6,182 nt of DNA, from positions 1 to 6,182 of the forward strand of contig CALCJH010000252.1 of assembly GCA_937967775.1 (NCBI GenBank). Direction: 5' to 3'. The stretch's first letter is position 1; the number at the start of each line of letters is the position of its first letter. Position numbers and translations under genes: made by a program. This DNA comes from an uncultured bacterium (GTDB taxonomy: Bacteria > Armatimonadota > UBA5829 > DSUL01). Below are positions 1 to 5,639 of the stretch, one piece after another. The notes beneath the pieces were generated by a model that had not been told where the DNA came from, did not search any database, and saw only the letters and a list, made by a program, of their open reading frames with translations.

Positions 1-24
1 TCCGTGCGTTTGTGCTGCTGTCAA
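1..24 (-). CDS. Possible start of a further operon gene (partial, off left edge)
   Basis: On the minus strand a TTG codon at 24-22 opens a frame (M-T-A-A-Q-T-H-G) that stays open to the edge. It is preceded by AGGAG (36-32) at a spacing of seven bases. It would begin 21 bases after the dehydrogenase stop, a normal operon distance, and I see no terminator in between. Only eight codons are visible, so no product can be named. The alternative is that this is simply 3' untranslated sequence; the T5 run at 27-23 is not preceded by a convincing hairpin. Confidence 0.25.
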
Positions 25-45
25 AAACGTGCTCCTGTCATGATT

Positions 46-1038
46 TCAGGCTCTGTTTGTCTCCTCCTGCGCATCCAGCAGATCCAGACATAGCCGCAGG
101 GTGTGCGCCGCATCGGCGATTCCCGTGCGCATCGGCGGACCCCCGCCGATCGCCGCCAGAAACGCCGCAGCCTGCCTGCGGAGCGCTTCTGCGTAGTCCG
201 CCCCGTACAGATGGACGTGCTCCCAGGAGGAAGCGCCTTTCCTCCACACCTCGCACTCGAAACCCGGTTCCCGGATCCTGACGGATGCCTCCGGCCCGGA
301 GAAGTCATAGACGTTCTCGTTGACCGGCTGATACTGATTGGCGTGCAGCACTCCGATTGCGGGGGAATCCTGGAAGTCGAAGCAGACTGCGACAGTGTCA
401 TCCACGTCCACGCCGGCAAGCGCCAGGTGCCGGGCGAAACCTCGTATGGAGCGGATGGGGCCACCATACCACTGGATCAGGTCCAGAAAATGGCTGGCAA
501 AATCGAGGGTGCACCCTCCGCCTTTCTCCCGCGAAGCATAGTAGATGTCGCAATAGTCGGGACGGTAGGCCGCGAACGGCTGACCCGCGCATACCCGCAC
601 ACTGAGAACGGGGCCTATCTGGCCAGAGTGGACCAGCTCGTGGGCATACTCGTGCGCAGGGTGATACCGGCGCACATATGCGATGGCCGCGATGGCACCG
701 GAATGCTTCTCCGCTTCCGCCAGAAGCTCCGGCACCCCGTCCCAGCTGGCAGCAAGAGGCTTTTCGCAGAGCACAGGCACACCTTCCCGGAGACAGCGCA
801 TCAGGAAAGGAACGTGCAGGTGAGACGGAACACAGATGACCACGCCGTCGAACTGGTTGAGATCCGTATCTTCCCACGAGGTCTCCAGCGTCTGCGCTCC
901 GTGCTCCCGCGCCAGAGCCAGACGGCGCTCGTCGGCGTCTATTACAGTGATGGAGGTGGAGGGGTCGGCGGTAGAAAACGCCCGGACCTGCTTCAGCCCG
1001 ATGCTGCCGGCGCCCACGACCAGAATGCGCGCGCTCAT
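46..1038 (-). CDS. Gfo/Idh/MocA family NAD(P)-dependent oxidoreductase
   Basis: Predicted cytoplasmic dehydrogenase of 330 residues, the usual family length, oxidising or reducing a hydroxyl of a sugar, inositol or sugar acid with NAD(P). The N-terminal Rossmann fold begins with GAGSIG at residues 9-14, after strand ILVV. The family EKP motif is at 92-94, with K93 the expected catalytic lysine. The C-terminal alpha/beta domain carries the GGG...LDFASHFLDL signature at 173-187, in which D179 and H183 match the conserved Asp and His. The start is well supported: AAAGGAGG lies seven bases upstream of the ATG. It follows the aldolase gene by 60 bases on the same strand, so it is probably the third gene of a regulator-aldolase-dehydrogenase operon and acts on the same sugar-acid route. 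The substrate cannot be read from sequence, because this superfamily is very broad. Family call is near certain; role is inference. Confidence 0.93.
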   Translation of the reverse strand: MSARILVVGAGSIGLKQVRAFSTADPSTSITVIDADERRLALAREHGAQTLETSWEDTDLNQFDGVVICVPSHLHVPFLMRCLREGVPVLCEKPLAASWDGVPELLAEAEKHSGAIAAIAYVRRYHPAHEYAHELVHSGQIGPVLSVRVCAGQPFAAYRPDYCDIYYASREKGGGCTLDFASHFLDLIQWYGGPIRSIRGFARHLALAGVDVDDTVAVCFDFQDSPAIGVLHANQYQPVNENVYDFSGPEASVRIREPGFECEVWRKGASSWEHVHLYGADYAEALRRQAAAFLAAIGGGPPMRTGIADAAHTLRLCLDLLDAQEETNRA

Positions 1039-1098
1039 CGCCCGGCCTCCTTTCCCACGGGCGGCATCACGAGGAGCCCAGTCCCCGCTTCCCGCATA

Positions 1099-1902
1099 CT
1101 ACAGGAGTAGATTCGAGAGAGCCGCGCCGGAAACCCTCTTCTGGAACTCCCGGATCAGATTCTGGCAGTAGCTGTTCAGACCCAGGACATCCGCGCCGAT
1201 GTTCAGGAAGGTGTAGCCCAGTTCCACCAACTCCTCCACGTTGTCCAGATTAGCCACGGTGCCCGCGAACTTGCCGTGCTCCCGGGCCGCCTGCGCCACA
1301 CGGCGGCGTGCTTCCAGCACGCGGGGATGATCGAAGTCTCCAGGCACGCCCAGCCCGTGACTGAAGTCGGCCGGCCCGAAAAAAAGGATGTCAATTCCCT
1401 CCAGAGACGCAATGGCGTCCAGGTCCGCCAACGGCTCGGGATCCTCGATCTGAACGGCCACGAAGCGCTGCTCGTTGGACTCGCGGATGTAATCCGCAAG
1501 GTCCACATTGCAGTAGATGCCGTCTGCGTTTCCGCCGTCCAGCGGCCGGCGACCCAGAGGATGGAAGCGGGTCATCCGTACCACCTCGCGCGCGTCCTCC
1601 ATGCTCCGGATGTGCGGTACCATAATGCCGGCCGCGTCCAGTTCCAGGGGGCGGATGTAGTCGCTGTAAGCTCCACGGGTCACCCGCACCAGCACATCGG
1701 TGTTCTGGGTCTTGGCCGCCCAGATCTGCTTCTCAACGATATCCCAGTCGTTGGCGGTGTGCTCCAGGTCGCTCCAGATGCAGTCAAACCCGAACACACC
1801 TACCAGCTCCGCCAGACGGGCGCAGCTGGAGTTTAGTTTGAAGCAGCTGGCGACCTCCCCCGCGCGCAGTTTGGCCAGCACGCGGCTCGGTCTCATATGC
1901 AT
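1099..1902 (-). CDS. HpcH/HpaI family aldolase (2-keto-3-deoxy acid type)
   Basis: Class II, metal-dependent pyruvate aldolase of 267 residues from the chosen ATG (family about 250-270). Members reversibly cleave 2-keto-3-deoxy or 4-hydroxy-2-keto acids to pyruvate and an aldehyde. Numbered from 1902, the residues expected from E. coli HpaI are all present: H48 in SDLEHTANDW, R73 in VLVR, Q151 and metal ligand E153 in VQIE, and metal ligand D179 in FFGPADFS. The GIMVPHI segment near 92-98 is also typical. The frame is open upstream to a TTG at 2001. That 33-residue extension is Pro/Arg/Gly-rich, lacks a ribosome binding site and is not family-like, so I reject it. ATG 1902 or ATG 1896 fits the family; the nearest GGAGG is 14 bases before 1902, which is long, so the exact start is uncertain. 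It lies 125 bases after the FadR-type regulator and 60 before the dehydrogenase. The substrate (for example a rhamnonate- or hexuronate-derived keto acid) is inferred, not shown. Confidence 0.92.
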   Translation of the reverse strand: MHMRPSRVLAKLRAGEVASCFKLNSSCARLAELVGVFGFDCIWSDLEHTANDWDIVEKQIWAAKTQNTDVLVRVTRGAYSDYIRPLELDAAGIMVPHIRSMEDAREVVRMTRFHPLGRRPLDGGNADGIYCNVDLADYIRESNEQRFVAVQIEDPEPLADLDAIASLEGIDILFFGPADFSHGLGVPGDFDHPRVLEARRRVAQAAREHGKFAGTVANLDNVEELVELGYTFLNIGADVLGLNSYCQNLIREFQKRVSGAALSNLLL

Positions 1903-1998
1903 GGACGTCTCGGTTACCTCCCCCGCCGCGCGGCCCACCGGGGAACCCGGCTGCCTCACCGGGTGCGGGCGCCTTATGCCGCCGGCGCTTTTGTCGGT

Positions 1999-2018
1999 CA
2001 AAAAACTTCGAGCGAAAG
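1999..2018 (-). terminator. Weak T-tract, possible attenuator between regulator and aldolase
   Basis: Just after the regulator stop the minus strand reads CTTTCGCTCGAAG followed by six T (2005-2000). The possible stem is only about four pairs including a wobble, so a working intrinsic terminator is doubtful. It could reduce read-through, or the T-run may simply be part of a promoter: TTGACC (2001-1996) with CATAAG 17 bases further on gives a poor but correctly spaced -35/-10 pair for the aldolase gene. Confidence 0.2.
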
Positions 2019-2027
2019 CCCGCAGGA

Positions 2028-2756
2028 CTAGGCAGCAGATCCCCCGTTCCCGCCGGAAGGATGCTCCTTATCCCTATGCTCTTCCAGTTGCGGGTCCCAG
2101 GTATGGATGTGGCGCCGCATCACGTCCTTGGCGGCATTCACATCGCGGGCGCGCAATGCGGCGAGCAGCTCACGATGCCCTTCCGCCGTCCGGTCCCGGG
2201 CATCCATACCCACCAGCTTCTGCGCCCGCAGGAAGAACCGGCCCAGGAACGCGCCGAACTCAGTGAGAATGGGGTTGTCCGCGATCTCCAGGAGCTGCCT
2301 GTGGAAATCCAGATCCAGTTCCGCGAACTCTTCCGCAGTGGTCGCCTCACTGATGCGCCGGTTGCACTCCTCCAGCTGCAGCAGACTGACCTCGTCCAGG
2401 TTGCGGACCACCAGGTCCATCAGTCCCACCTCGATGATGAGACGGGCCTGGATGAAGTGGGCCATCTCCGGGTCGTTGCGCAGGATGGCAAAGGAGATAT
2501 GGTCCACCACGTTCGAGTAGTCGAACGAGGAGACATACATCCCGTCCCCGACCTTGATCTCGATCAGCCCCACGGCTTCCAGGGACTTTAGAGCCTCCCG
2601 CAGGATATTGCGGCTCACGTTCAGGCTGGAAGTCAGGACTTTCTCAGAAGGAAGGCGGTCACCCGGTCCGAGGTTATTGGAGGAGATGTAATCCTTGATA
2701 CTCTCCATCACCCTCGTGGTGAGGTTGACCCGTCTGACAGGTTCGATCTGCTTCAT
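2028..2756 (-). CDS. FadR-subfamily GntR transcriptional regulator (FCD domain)
   Basis: DNA-binding regulator of 242 residues. Residues about 10-78 form the GntR winged helix-turn-helix, with the characteristic GDRLPSEK (32-39), NVSRNILREAL (46-56) and the wing GDGMYV (70-75). Residues about 85-218 form the all-helical FCD ligand-binding domain. D148 and H152 in the DLDFH segment, H194 in EGH and H216 in RRH match the Asp plus three His that bind a metal in many FCD proteins, where small carboxylic or sugar acids are the usual effectors. It is the first gene of the aldolase-dehydrogenase operon, so it probably controls that operon and itself, with a pathway sugar acid releasing it from DNA. 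The tail after about 222 is charged and glycine-rich. The start is the only ATG that preserves the N-terminal helix. The ribosome binding site is weak (GGAAGGA about 12 bases upstream), and a GATAAT box ends seven bases before the ATG, so leaderless initiation is possible. Confidence 0.93.
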   Translation of the reverse strand: MKQIEPVRRVNLTTRVMESIKDYISSNNLGPGDRLPSEKVLTSSLNVSRNILREALKSLEAVGLIEIKVGDGMYVSSFDYSNVVDHISFAILRNDPEMAHFIQARLIIEVGLMDLVVRNLDEVSLLQLEECNRRISEATTAEEFAELDLDFHRQLLEIADNPILTEFGAFLGRFFLRAQKLVGMDARDRTAEGHRELLAALRARDVNAAKDVMRRHIHTWDPQLEEHRDKEHPSGGNGGSAA

Positions 2757-2810
2757 TGATACTATTATCCTTCCACCTGTATCTTATCCCGTCAGAGCCC
2801 ATCATGCCAT
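2757..2810 (-). promoter_or_regulatory. Candidate promoter and operator of the regulator-aldolase-dehydrogenase operon
   Basis: Directly upstream of the regulator start the sequence becomes AT-richer than its surroundings. It contains a direct repeat of GGATAA (minus strand; 2789-2784 and 2770-2765), copies 19 bases apart. It also has an inverted repeat GATAC (2758-2762)/GTATC (2779-2783) separated by 16 bases. A weak promoter can be drawn with -35 ATGGCA (2810-2805), an 18-base spacer and -10 TAAGAT (2786-2781). FadR-type regulators commonly bind short repeats overlapping their own promoter, so autoregulation here is reasonable. The boxes match consensus at only four of six positions each. 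Confidence 0.3.
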
Positions 2811-2827
2811 AAGCCCTGGCAGATCGA

Positions 2828-2850
2828 ATCCCGGACCGGGGTTCCGGGAT
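2828..2850. repeat. Inverted repeat, 8-bp perfect stem, 7-base loop
   Basis: ATCCCGGA (2828-2835) and TCCGGGAT (2843-2850) are perfect complements around CCGGGGT. It lies upstream of the candidate operon promoter and downstream of the secreted-protein gene on the same strand. No T-run follows on either strand. It could be a Rho-independent-like structure, an RNA-stabilising hairpin or a protein-binding site. Confidence 0.5.
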
Positions 2851-2864
2851 ACCAGGCCCACATG

Positions 2865-2889
2865 CCGGAAGCGGAGCGGCTGCTTCCGG
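2865..2889. repeat. Inverted repeat, 8-bp perfect stem, 9-base loop
   Basis: CCGGAAGC (2865-2872) pairs perfectly with GCTTCCGG (2882-2889). It is the second of several GC-rich inverted repeats in the region between the secreted-protein gene and the regulator. No T-tract is adjacent. The role is not identifiable from sequence. Confidence 0.5.
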
Positions 2890-2984
2890 TCACCCTCCTG
2901 TTTCCGGCCCGGCCGGGCGGCATCTGGAAGATTCCGTCGTCTCCGGCTGAATTATGCCGTGAAACGGCCGGTTCCTTCCTCCCG

Positions 2985-3000
2985 CCCGGCCGCGGCCGGG
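2985..3000. repeat. 16-bp perfect palindrome, possible transcription end of the secreted-protein gene
   Basis: CCCGGCCGCGGCCGGG is its own reverse complement across all 16 bases. It lies 33 bases after the stop of the second secreted-protein gene, where a terminator would be expected, and can fold as a six-pair stem with a tetraloop. It overlaps an 11-base CCCGCCCGGCC sequence (2981-2991) that also forms both arms of the hairpin at 4269-4297. There is no T-run, so termination would have to be of a non-canonical or Rho-assisted kind. Confidence 0.45.
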
Positions 3001-3033
3001 TTCGAATGCGTAAGACGGCGGAGATGCGACCTC

Positions 3034-4197
3034 TCAGTACTCGCCGATCCCCGCCAGCGTCTCAACTAGATCCCACCGGCTCTCCAGCGTGGGCGGGTTG
3101 GTGGCCGGGTTCAGGGCACCCGTGGCCTTCACATAGTCGAAGGGGTTCACGGAGTGAGCCGGCGCCTTTACCAGTATCGGACGGCCGGACCCGTCATCCA
3201 CAGTGAACTGATCGCCCGTGAAGAACTCGTTGAAGTTCACCTTGCCGAACACGGTGAAGCGGAAGTTGTTCCGCGCCTGATTCATGATCGGATCGCGGGC
3301 GGCCTTGTTGTTGATGGCCACCACCGGCAGCGGCGCGCTCTCGAAGTCGTACTCGTACTCCACACCGTCAATGCCGATGACCAGTTTGTCCACATAAGCC
3401 CAGACACTGGACTGATCGTGCCACCACGGCCCGTAGCGGCTATCCGTCACCTGTCCGGAGCCGATCTTGATGGCGATGGAAGTTCCGGTCTGGTTAGCCA
3501 GCTGCAGGTTGGCGTTCATCGGATCCCGGTAGTCGCCGACATACGGAGTCGCGAGCTTCATGCTCTCGCCGGCGGCGTCGTAACGCTTCCGCAGCCATTC
3601 CCAGTTCCCGTAATAGTTAGGGCTGCTGGTGCCGATCATTTCCCACCAGCCGTTTGGGTCCAACAGATCCCACTTCTGCCAGGTCCTCATCGCCACCGGC
3701 CACGTGGCGCTCCCGGAGTAGCCGGGCGGCCTCTCCGTGTAGCCCCAGGGATAGAACCAGAAACGGCGCTGCTGAGCGCTTGTGCCGCTGTTGGTGATGA
3801 TTTCGATCATCGGCGGCCGGCCGCGATCGTAGTCGCGGTACTGCACGTATGTCCAGTACTCAAACTTTGTGATGCGCTTCAGCTCGATGCCACTGAAATT
3901 GTCTGTCCCAAAATAGATCTTCGACAGCGGATTGTTGTCGCTGTAGAAGACTTGCATCCTGAGAGAGCCATCCCCCGCAGGTGGCAGCCCGGGGCCATTC
4001 ACGAACTCCCCGACGGGCATCTGAGCGGGCTCCAGCGGGTTGTCCCAGCCGCCCTTCACACCCTGCTGGATGGCCAGCTTCCACCCCTTGGATTCCATGT
4101 TTCCAGGGGTAACGACGATGGTCTCCGCGGTGGCGGCGCCCGCCATCAGGGCGAAAAGAGCGCCTGCGGCGAGGCATCTGACGAAGGCACGTCTCAT
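3034..4197 (-). CDS. Secreted beta-rich protein with C-terminal OB-like module, paralogue of the PEP-CTERM neighbour
   Basis: From ATG 4197 the product has 387 residues. Residues 1-24 form a Sec signal peptide: basic MRR, a hydrophobic core, and a cleavage site after ATA. Residues about 27-286 are the domain shared with the upstream gene, including SGTSAQQRRFWF (137-148), KLATPYVGDY (214-223), LQLANQTGTS (231-240) and VIGIDGVE (273-280) ending in YDFE. Regular alternation of aromatic and polar residues suggests a beta-sandwich like those in extracellular binding proteins; the ligand is unknown. Residues about 292-387 are unique to this copy: a strand-rich segment with TVFGKVNF, FTVDDGSGRPILV and DYVKATG, which resembles OB-fold modules. 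There is no C-terminal membrane anchor, so the protein should be periplasmic or released. AGGAGG lies 11 bases before ATG 4197 but only five before an in-frame GTG at 4203, which may be the true start. The longer open frame to 4332 would bury the signal peptide and is rejected. Confidence 0.85.
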   Translation of the reverse strand: MRRAFVRCLAAGALFALMAGAATAETIVVTPGNMESKGWKLAIQQGVKGGWDNPLEPAQMPVGEFVNGPGLPPAGDGSLRMQVFYSDNNPLSKIYFGTDNFSGIELKRITKFEYWTYVQYRDYDRGRPPMIEIITNSGTSAQQRRFWFYPWGYTERPPGYSGSATWPVAMRTWQKWDLLDPNGWWEMIGTSSPNYYGNWEWLRKRYDAAGESMKLATPYVGDYRDPMNANLQLANQTGTSIAIKIGSGQVTDSRYGPWWHDQSSVWAYVDKLVIGIDGVEYEYDFESAPLPVVAINNKAARDPIMNQARNNFRFTVFGKVNFNEFFTGDQFTVDDGSGRPILVKAPAHSVNPFDYVKATGALNPATNPPTLESRWDLVETLAGIGEY

Positions 4198-4268
4198 GGT
4201 CACTTGATCCTCCTGTCCTGAAGCGGCCGCTTCCCGCTGAAGGGAGGGCGGCGCTGCAAGCTTCCTCT

Positions 4269-4297
4269 GGCCGGGCGGGACATCTGCCCGCCCGGCC
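4269..4297 (-). terminator. Strong stem-loop between the two paralogous genes
   Basis: GGCCGGGCGGG (4269-4279) and CCCGCCCGGCC (4287-4297) form a perfect 11-bp, almost all-GC stem with a seven-base loop, extendable by a U-G and a C-G pair. It lies about 60 bases after the PEP-CTERM gene stop and about 70 bases before the second gene. No T-run follows on the minus strand, so it is either a partial terminator or a stabilising hairpin that would make the upstream message more abundant than the downstream one. The stem is certain; the function is inference. Confidence 0.55.
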
Positions 4298-4359
4298 GGT
4301 AATCGAATCCAGGGACGCCCCGCGCGACGCACCCGCGCGCCCCCGGACAGACGATCCCG

Positions 4360-5229
4360 TTACTTCCTGTTGCGGCGCAGCAGCCCGCCGAAGGCGCCCA
4401 GCCCCAGGGCAAGCGCGGTCAGCGAAGCCGGCTCGGGAACCACCTCGAAGTCGTAGACGTACTCGACGCCGTCAATCCCGATAACCAGCAGATCCACGAA
4501 CCCGTTGATGCTGCTGGACGTGCGCCACCAGGCGCCGTAGCGGCTGTCAACAGCCTGACCGGCGCCGATCTTGACGCTCAGGCTGGTACCAGTCTGGTTG
4601 GCAAGCTGCAGGTTGACCAGCGGATCCACATAGTCGCCCACGTAAGGAGTGGCCAGCTTTGCGCCGGGATAACGGTTAACCACCCAGCTCCAGTTACCGA
4701 AGTAGTTGGTGCTGCTGGTGCCCACCAGTTCCCACCGGCCGTTCGCGGACATCAGATCCCACTCCTGCCAGTCGTTCAACTGAACGTTCTGAGTGCCGTT
4801 CGGGCCCCAGGGCAGGAACCAGAAGCGGCGCTGCTGGGCGCTTGTGCCACTGTCGGTGATCAGTTCGATCATCGGCGGCTGGCCATCGGTATAGTCACGA
4901 TTCGCCACGTAGGTGTAGTACTTGAACGACGTGATCCTCGAGAGTGCCACACCAGTGTGGTTGTTGGTGCCAAGATACACTTTGGAGATCGGGTTAGTAT
5001 CGCTGTAGCCCGTGCGCATCTGGAACGAGCCGGATCCGGCCGGCGTGGTTGCCGGGCCGTTGACGAACTGGGCAGTGGGAAGCGTGCTGGACGTCCCCTG
5101 CCGGGTGGCGAACACCCAGCCCTGCATATCGCCGGGCCAGACCACAACGGCGCCGGCGGGAGCCAGAGCGCCGACCAGAAGAGCGGCGGCCGTCACGGCC
5201 ACCACGGGAAGCGCGAGTCGCTTCATCAT
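4360..5229 (-). CDS. PEP-CTERM sorting-domain surface protein
   Basis: Exported protein of 289 residues (288 if the second ATG is used). Residues 1-27 form a signal peptide: MMKR, a hydrophobic Ala/Val/Leu core, and cleavage after AGA. Residues about 28-262 are a beta-rich domain with SGTSAQQRRFWF (127-138), KLATPYVGDY (191-200), LQLANQTGTS (207-216) and a closing VIGIDGVEYVYDFE (249-262). The last 26 residues are a textbook PEP-CTERM tail: VPEPASL, a hydrophobic helix, then RRNRK. In this family the tail is processed by an exosortase in the inner membrane and the protein ends up at the surface or in the extracellular matrix. No exosortase gene is in the window. AAAGGAGG lies four bases before ATG 5229 and seven before ATG 5226, so 5226 is the better-spaced start. 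It is the first of two tandem paralogues. Over residues 71-140 I count 46 of 70 positions identical to the downstream copy. Ligand unknown; a jelly-roll carbohydrate- or surface-binding role is speculation. Confidence 0.92.
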   Translation of the reverse strand: MMKRLALPVVAVTAAALLVGALAPAGAVVVWPGDMQGWVFATRQGTSSTLPTAQFVNGPATTPAGSGSFQMRTGYSDTNPISKVYLGTNNHTGVALSRITSFKYYTYVANRDYTDGQPPMIELITDSGTSAQQRRFWFLPWGPNGTQNVQLNDWQEWDLMSANGRWELVGTSSTNYFGNWSWVVNRYPGAKLATPYVGDYVDPLVNLQLANQTGTSLSVKIGAGQAVDSRYGAWWRTSSSINGFVDLLVIGIDGVEYVYDFEVVPEPASLTALALGLGAFGGLLRRNRK

Positions 5230-5255
5230 CTTTCCTCCTTTGCTGCACTGAATGT

Positions 5256-5282
5256 GTTTCCACCCTCATGTGGGTAGGAAAC
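5256..5282 (-). promoter_or_regulatory. Leader hairpin just upstream of the PEP-CTERM ribosome binding site
   Basis: On the minus-strand transcript GUUUCC-U-ACCC pairs with GGGU-GGAAAC (arms 5282-5272 and 5265-5256), giving ten pairs with one bulged U and a six-base loop. The structure ends about 17 bases before the AGGAGG. Such 5' hairpins often protect messages for abundant surface proteins, or they can regulate translation. No known riboswitch class is recognisable. Confidence 0.45.
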
Positions 5283-5300
5283 GGTTGAACCGGCCTCCTC

Positions 5301-5318
5301 TCCACCGGTCCCGGTGGA
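5301..5318 (-). repeat. Second leader hairpin (8-base complementary arms)
   Basis: TCCACCGG (5301-5308) and CCGGTGGA (5311-5318) are perfect complements separated by two bases; in RNA six to seven pairs would form around a small loop. It lies in the probable 5' untranslated leader of the PEP-CTERM gene, upstream of the first leader hairpin. No T-run is nearby, so it is not a standard terminator in either direction. Confidence 0.4.
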
Positions 5319-5409
5319 TACGAAGGCGCATAAGCCCCATTGTAACACGGCCACATTCCCGGCTAGTGCCTTCCGACAGCGGCGGCCACCGGCCCGCGGT
5401 AGTGAGCCA

Positions 5410-5453
5410 ATCATACTACAATTAAGCGTAAACCCTTTGCTTCCTCCTGTCAA
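5410..5453 (-). promoter_or_regulatory. Candidate promoter of the secreted-protein pair
   Basis: The minus strand holds a perfect -35 box TTGACA (5453-5448). Seventeen bases on lies TACGCT (5430-5425), a poor -10 with three of six matches. A better -10, TATGAT (5415-5410, five of six), lies further on but has no properly spaced -35. Either would give a leader of about 175-190 bases containing the two hairpins. The region is locally AT-rich against a GC-rich background, which supports promoter function. Confidence 0.35.
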
Positions 5454-5561
5454 GCAGGTTTTTGTACCGGGTCTTCGCTCAAAGGTGCTTGACTTGGACA
5501 CCGCAGTATTCCCGGAAGCTTTGGACGAAGTCAGCGCCTTGGGATCCGGGTGACTCTGACA

Positions 5562-5589
5562 TGGATTCTCTCGCCGGGAAGGATATACT
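5562..5589 (+). promoter_or_regulatory. Weak candidate promoter for the transporter gene
   Basis: TATACT at 5584-5589 is a good -10 box (five of six). The only correctly spaced partner is TGGATT at 5562-5567 (three of six, 16-base spacer). CTGACA at 5556-5561 is closer to the -35 consensus but 22 bases away. Transcription from here would begin near 5596 and give a leader of about 45 bases ending in GGGAGG, consistent with the CTG start at 5640 and not with the upstream in-frame GTG at 5550. Confidence 0.3.
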
Positions 5590-5622
5590 GTCCCGGATCC
5601 CGCAGGCACGGGTTCGGCATCT

Positions 5623-5634
5623 CCTCCCGGGAGG
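5623..5634 (+). promoter_or_regulatory. 12-bp palindrome containing the transporter ribosome binding site
   Basis: CCTCCCGGGAGG is a perfect palindrome whose right half, GGGAGG, is the only good Shine-Dalgarno sequence before the transporter start. In RNA the CCUC and GAGG arms can pair around CCGG, or two transcripts can pair with each other, hiding the ribosome binding site. This may lower or regulate initiation at the CTG codon. Confidence 0.4.
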
Positions 5635-5639
5635 GAAAT

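Larger units (their letters stand above)
5230..5639. other. 410-base divergent intergenic region
   Basis: This gap separates the minus-strand secreted-protein pair from the plus-strand transporter. Its left half holds the PEP-CTERM leader with two hairpins and the candidate promoter. The right half holds a possible plus-strand promoter for the transporter and its ribosome binding site. Open frames crossing it have no ribosome binding site or family-like sequence. I see no RNA gene or mobile element in it. Confidence 0.6.

Noticed and set aside
21..45. Terminator after the dehydrogenase gene
   Set aside because: A T5 run is present on the minus strand, but no stem precedes it; a ribosome binding site for a following gene is as likely.
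103..1110. 335-codon open frame on the plus strand
   Set aside because: It lies fully antisense to the Gfo/Idh gene, has no ribosome binding site and its translation is Arg/Pro-rich and unlike any family; a GC-rich shadow frame.
1276..1836. 186-codon open frame on the plus strand
   Set aside because: Antisense to the aldolase, which has all its catalytic residues in the minus-strand frame.
1903..2001. TTG start for the aldolase at 2001
   Set aside because: There is no ribosome binding site, it is preceded by a T-run, and the added 33 residues are low-complexity and outside the family's usual length.
3154..4221. 355-codon open frame on the plus strand
   Set aside because: Antisense to the second secreted-protein gene, whose signal peptide and paralogue similarity prove the other strand is coding.
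4198..4332. 45-residue N-terminal extension of the second secreted protein
   Set aside because: It would place the signal peptide internally, is Arg/Pro-rich, and spans the strong intergenic hairpin; the ribosome binding site supports GTG 4203 or ATG 4197.
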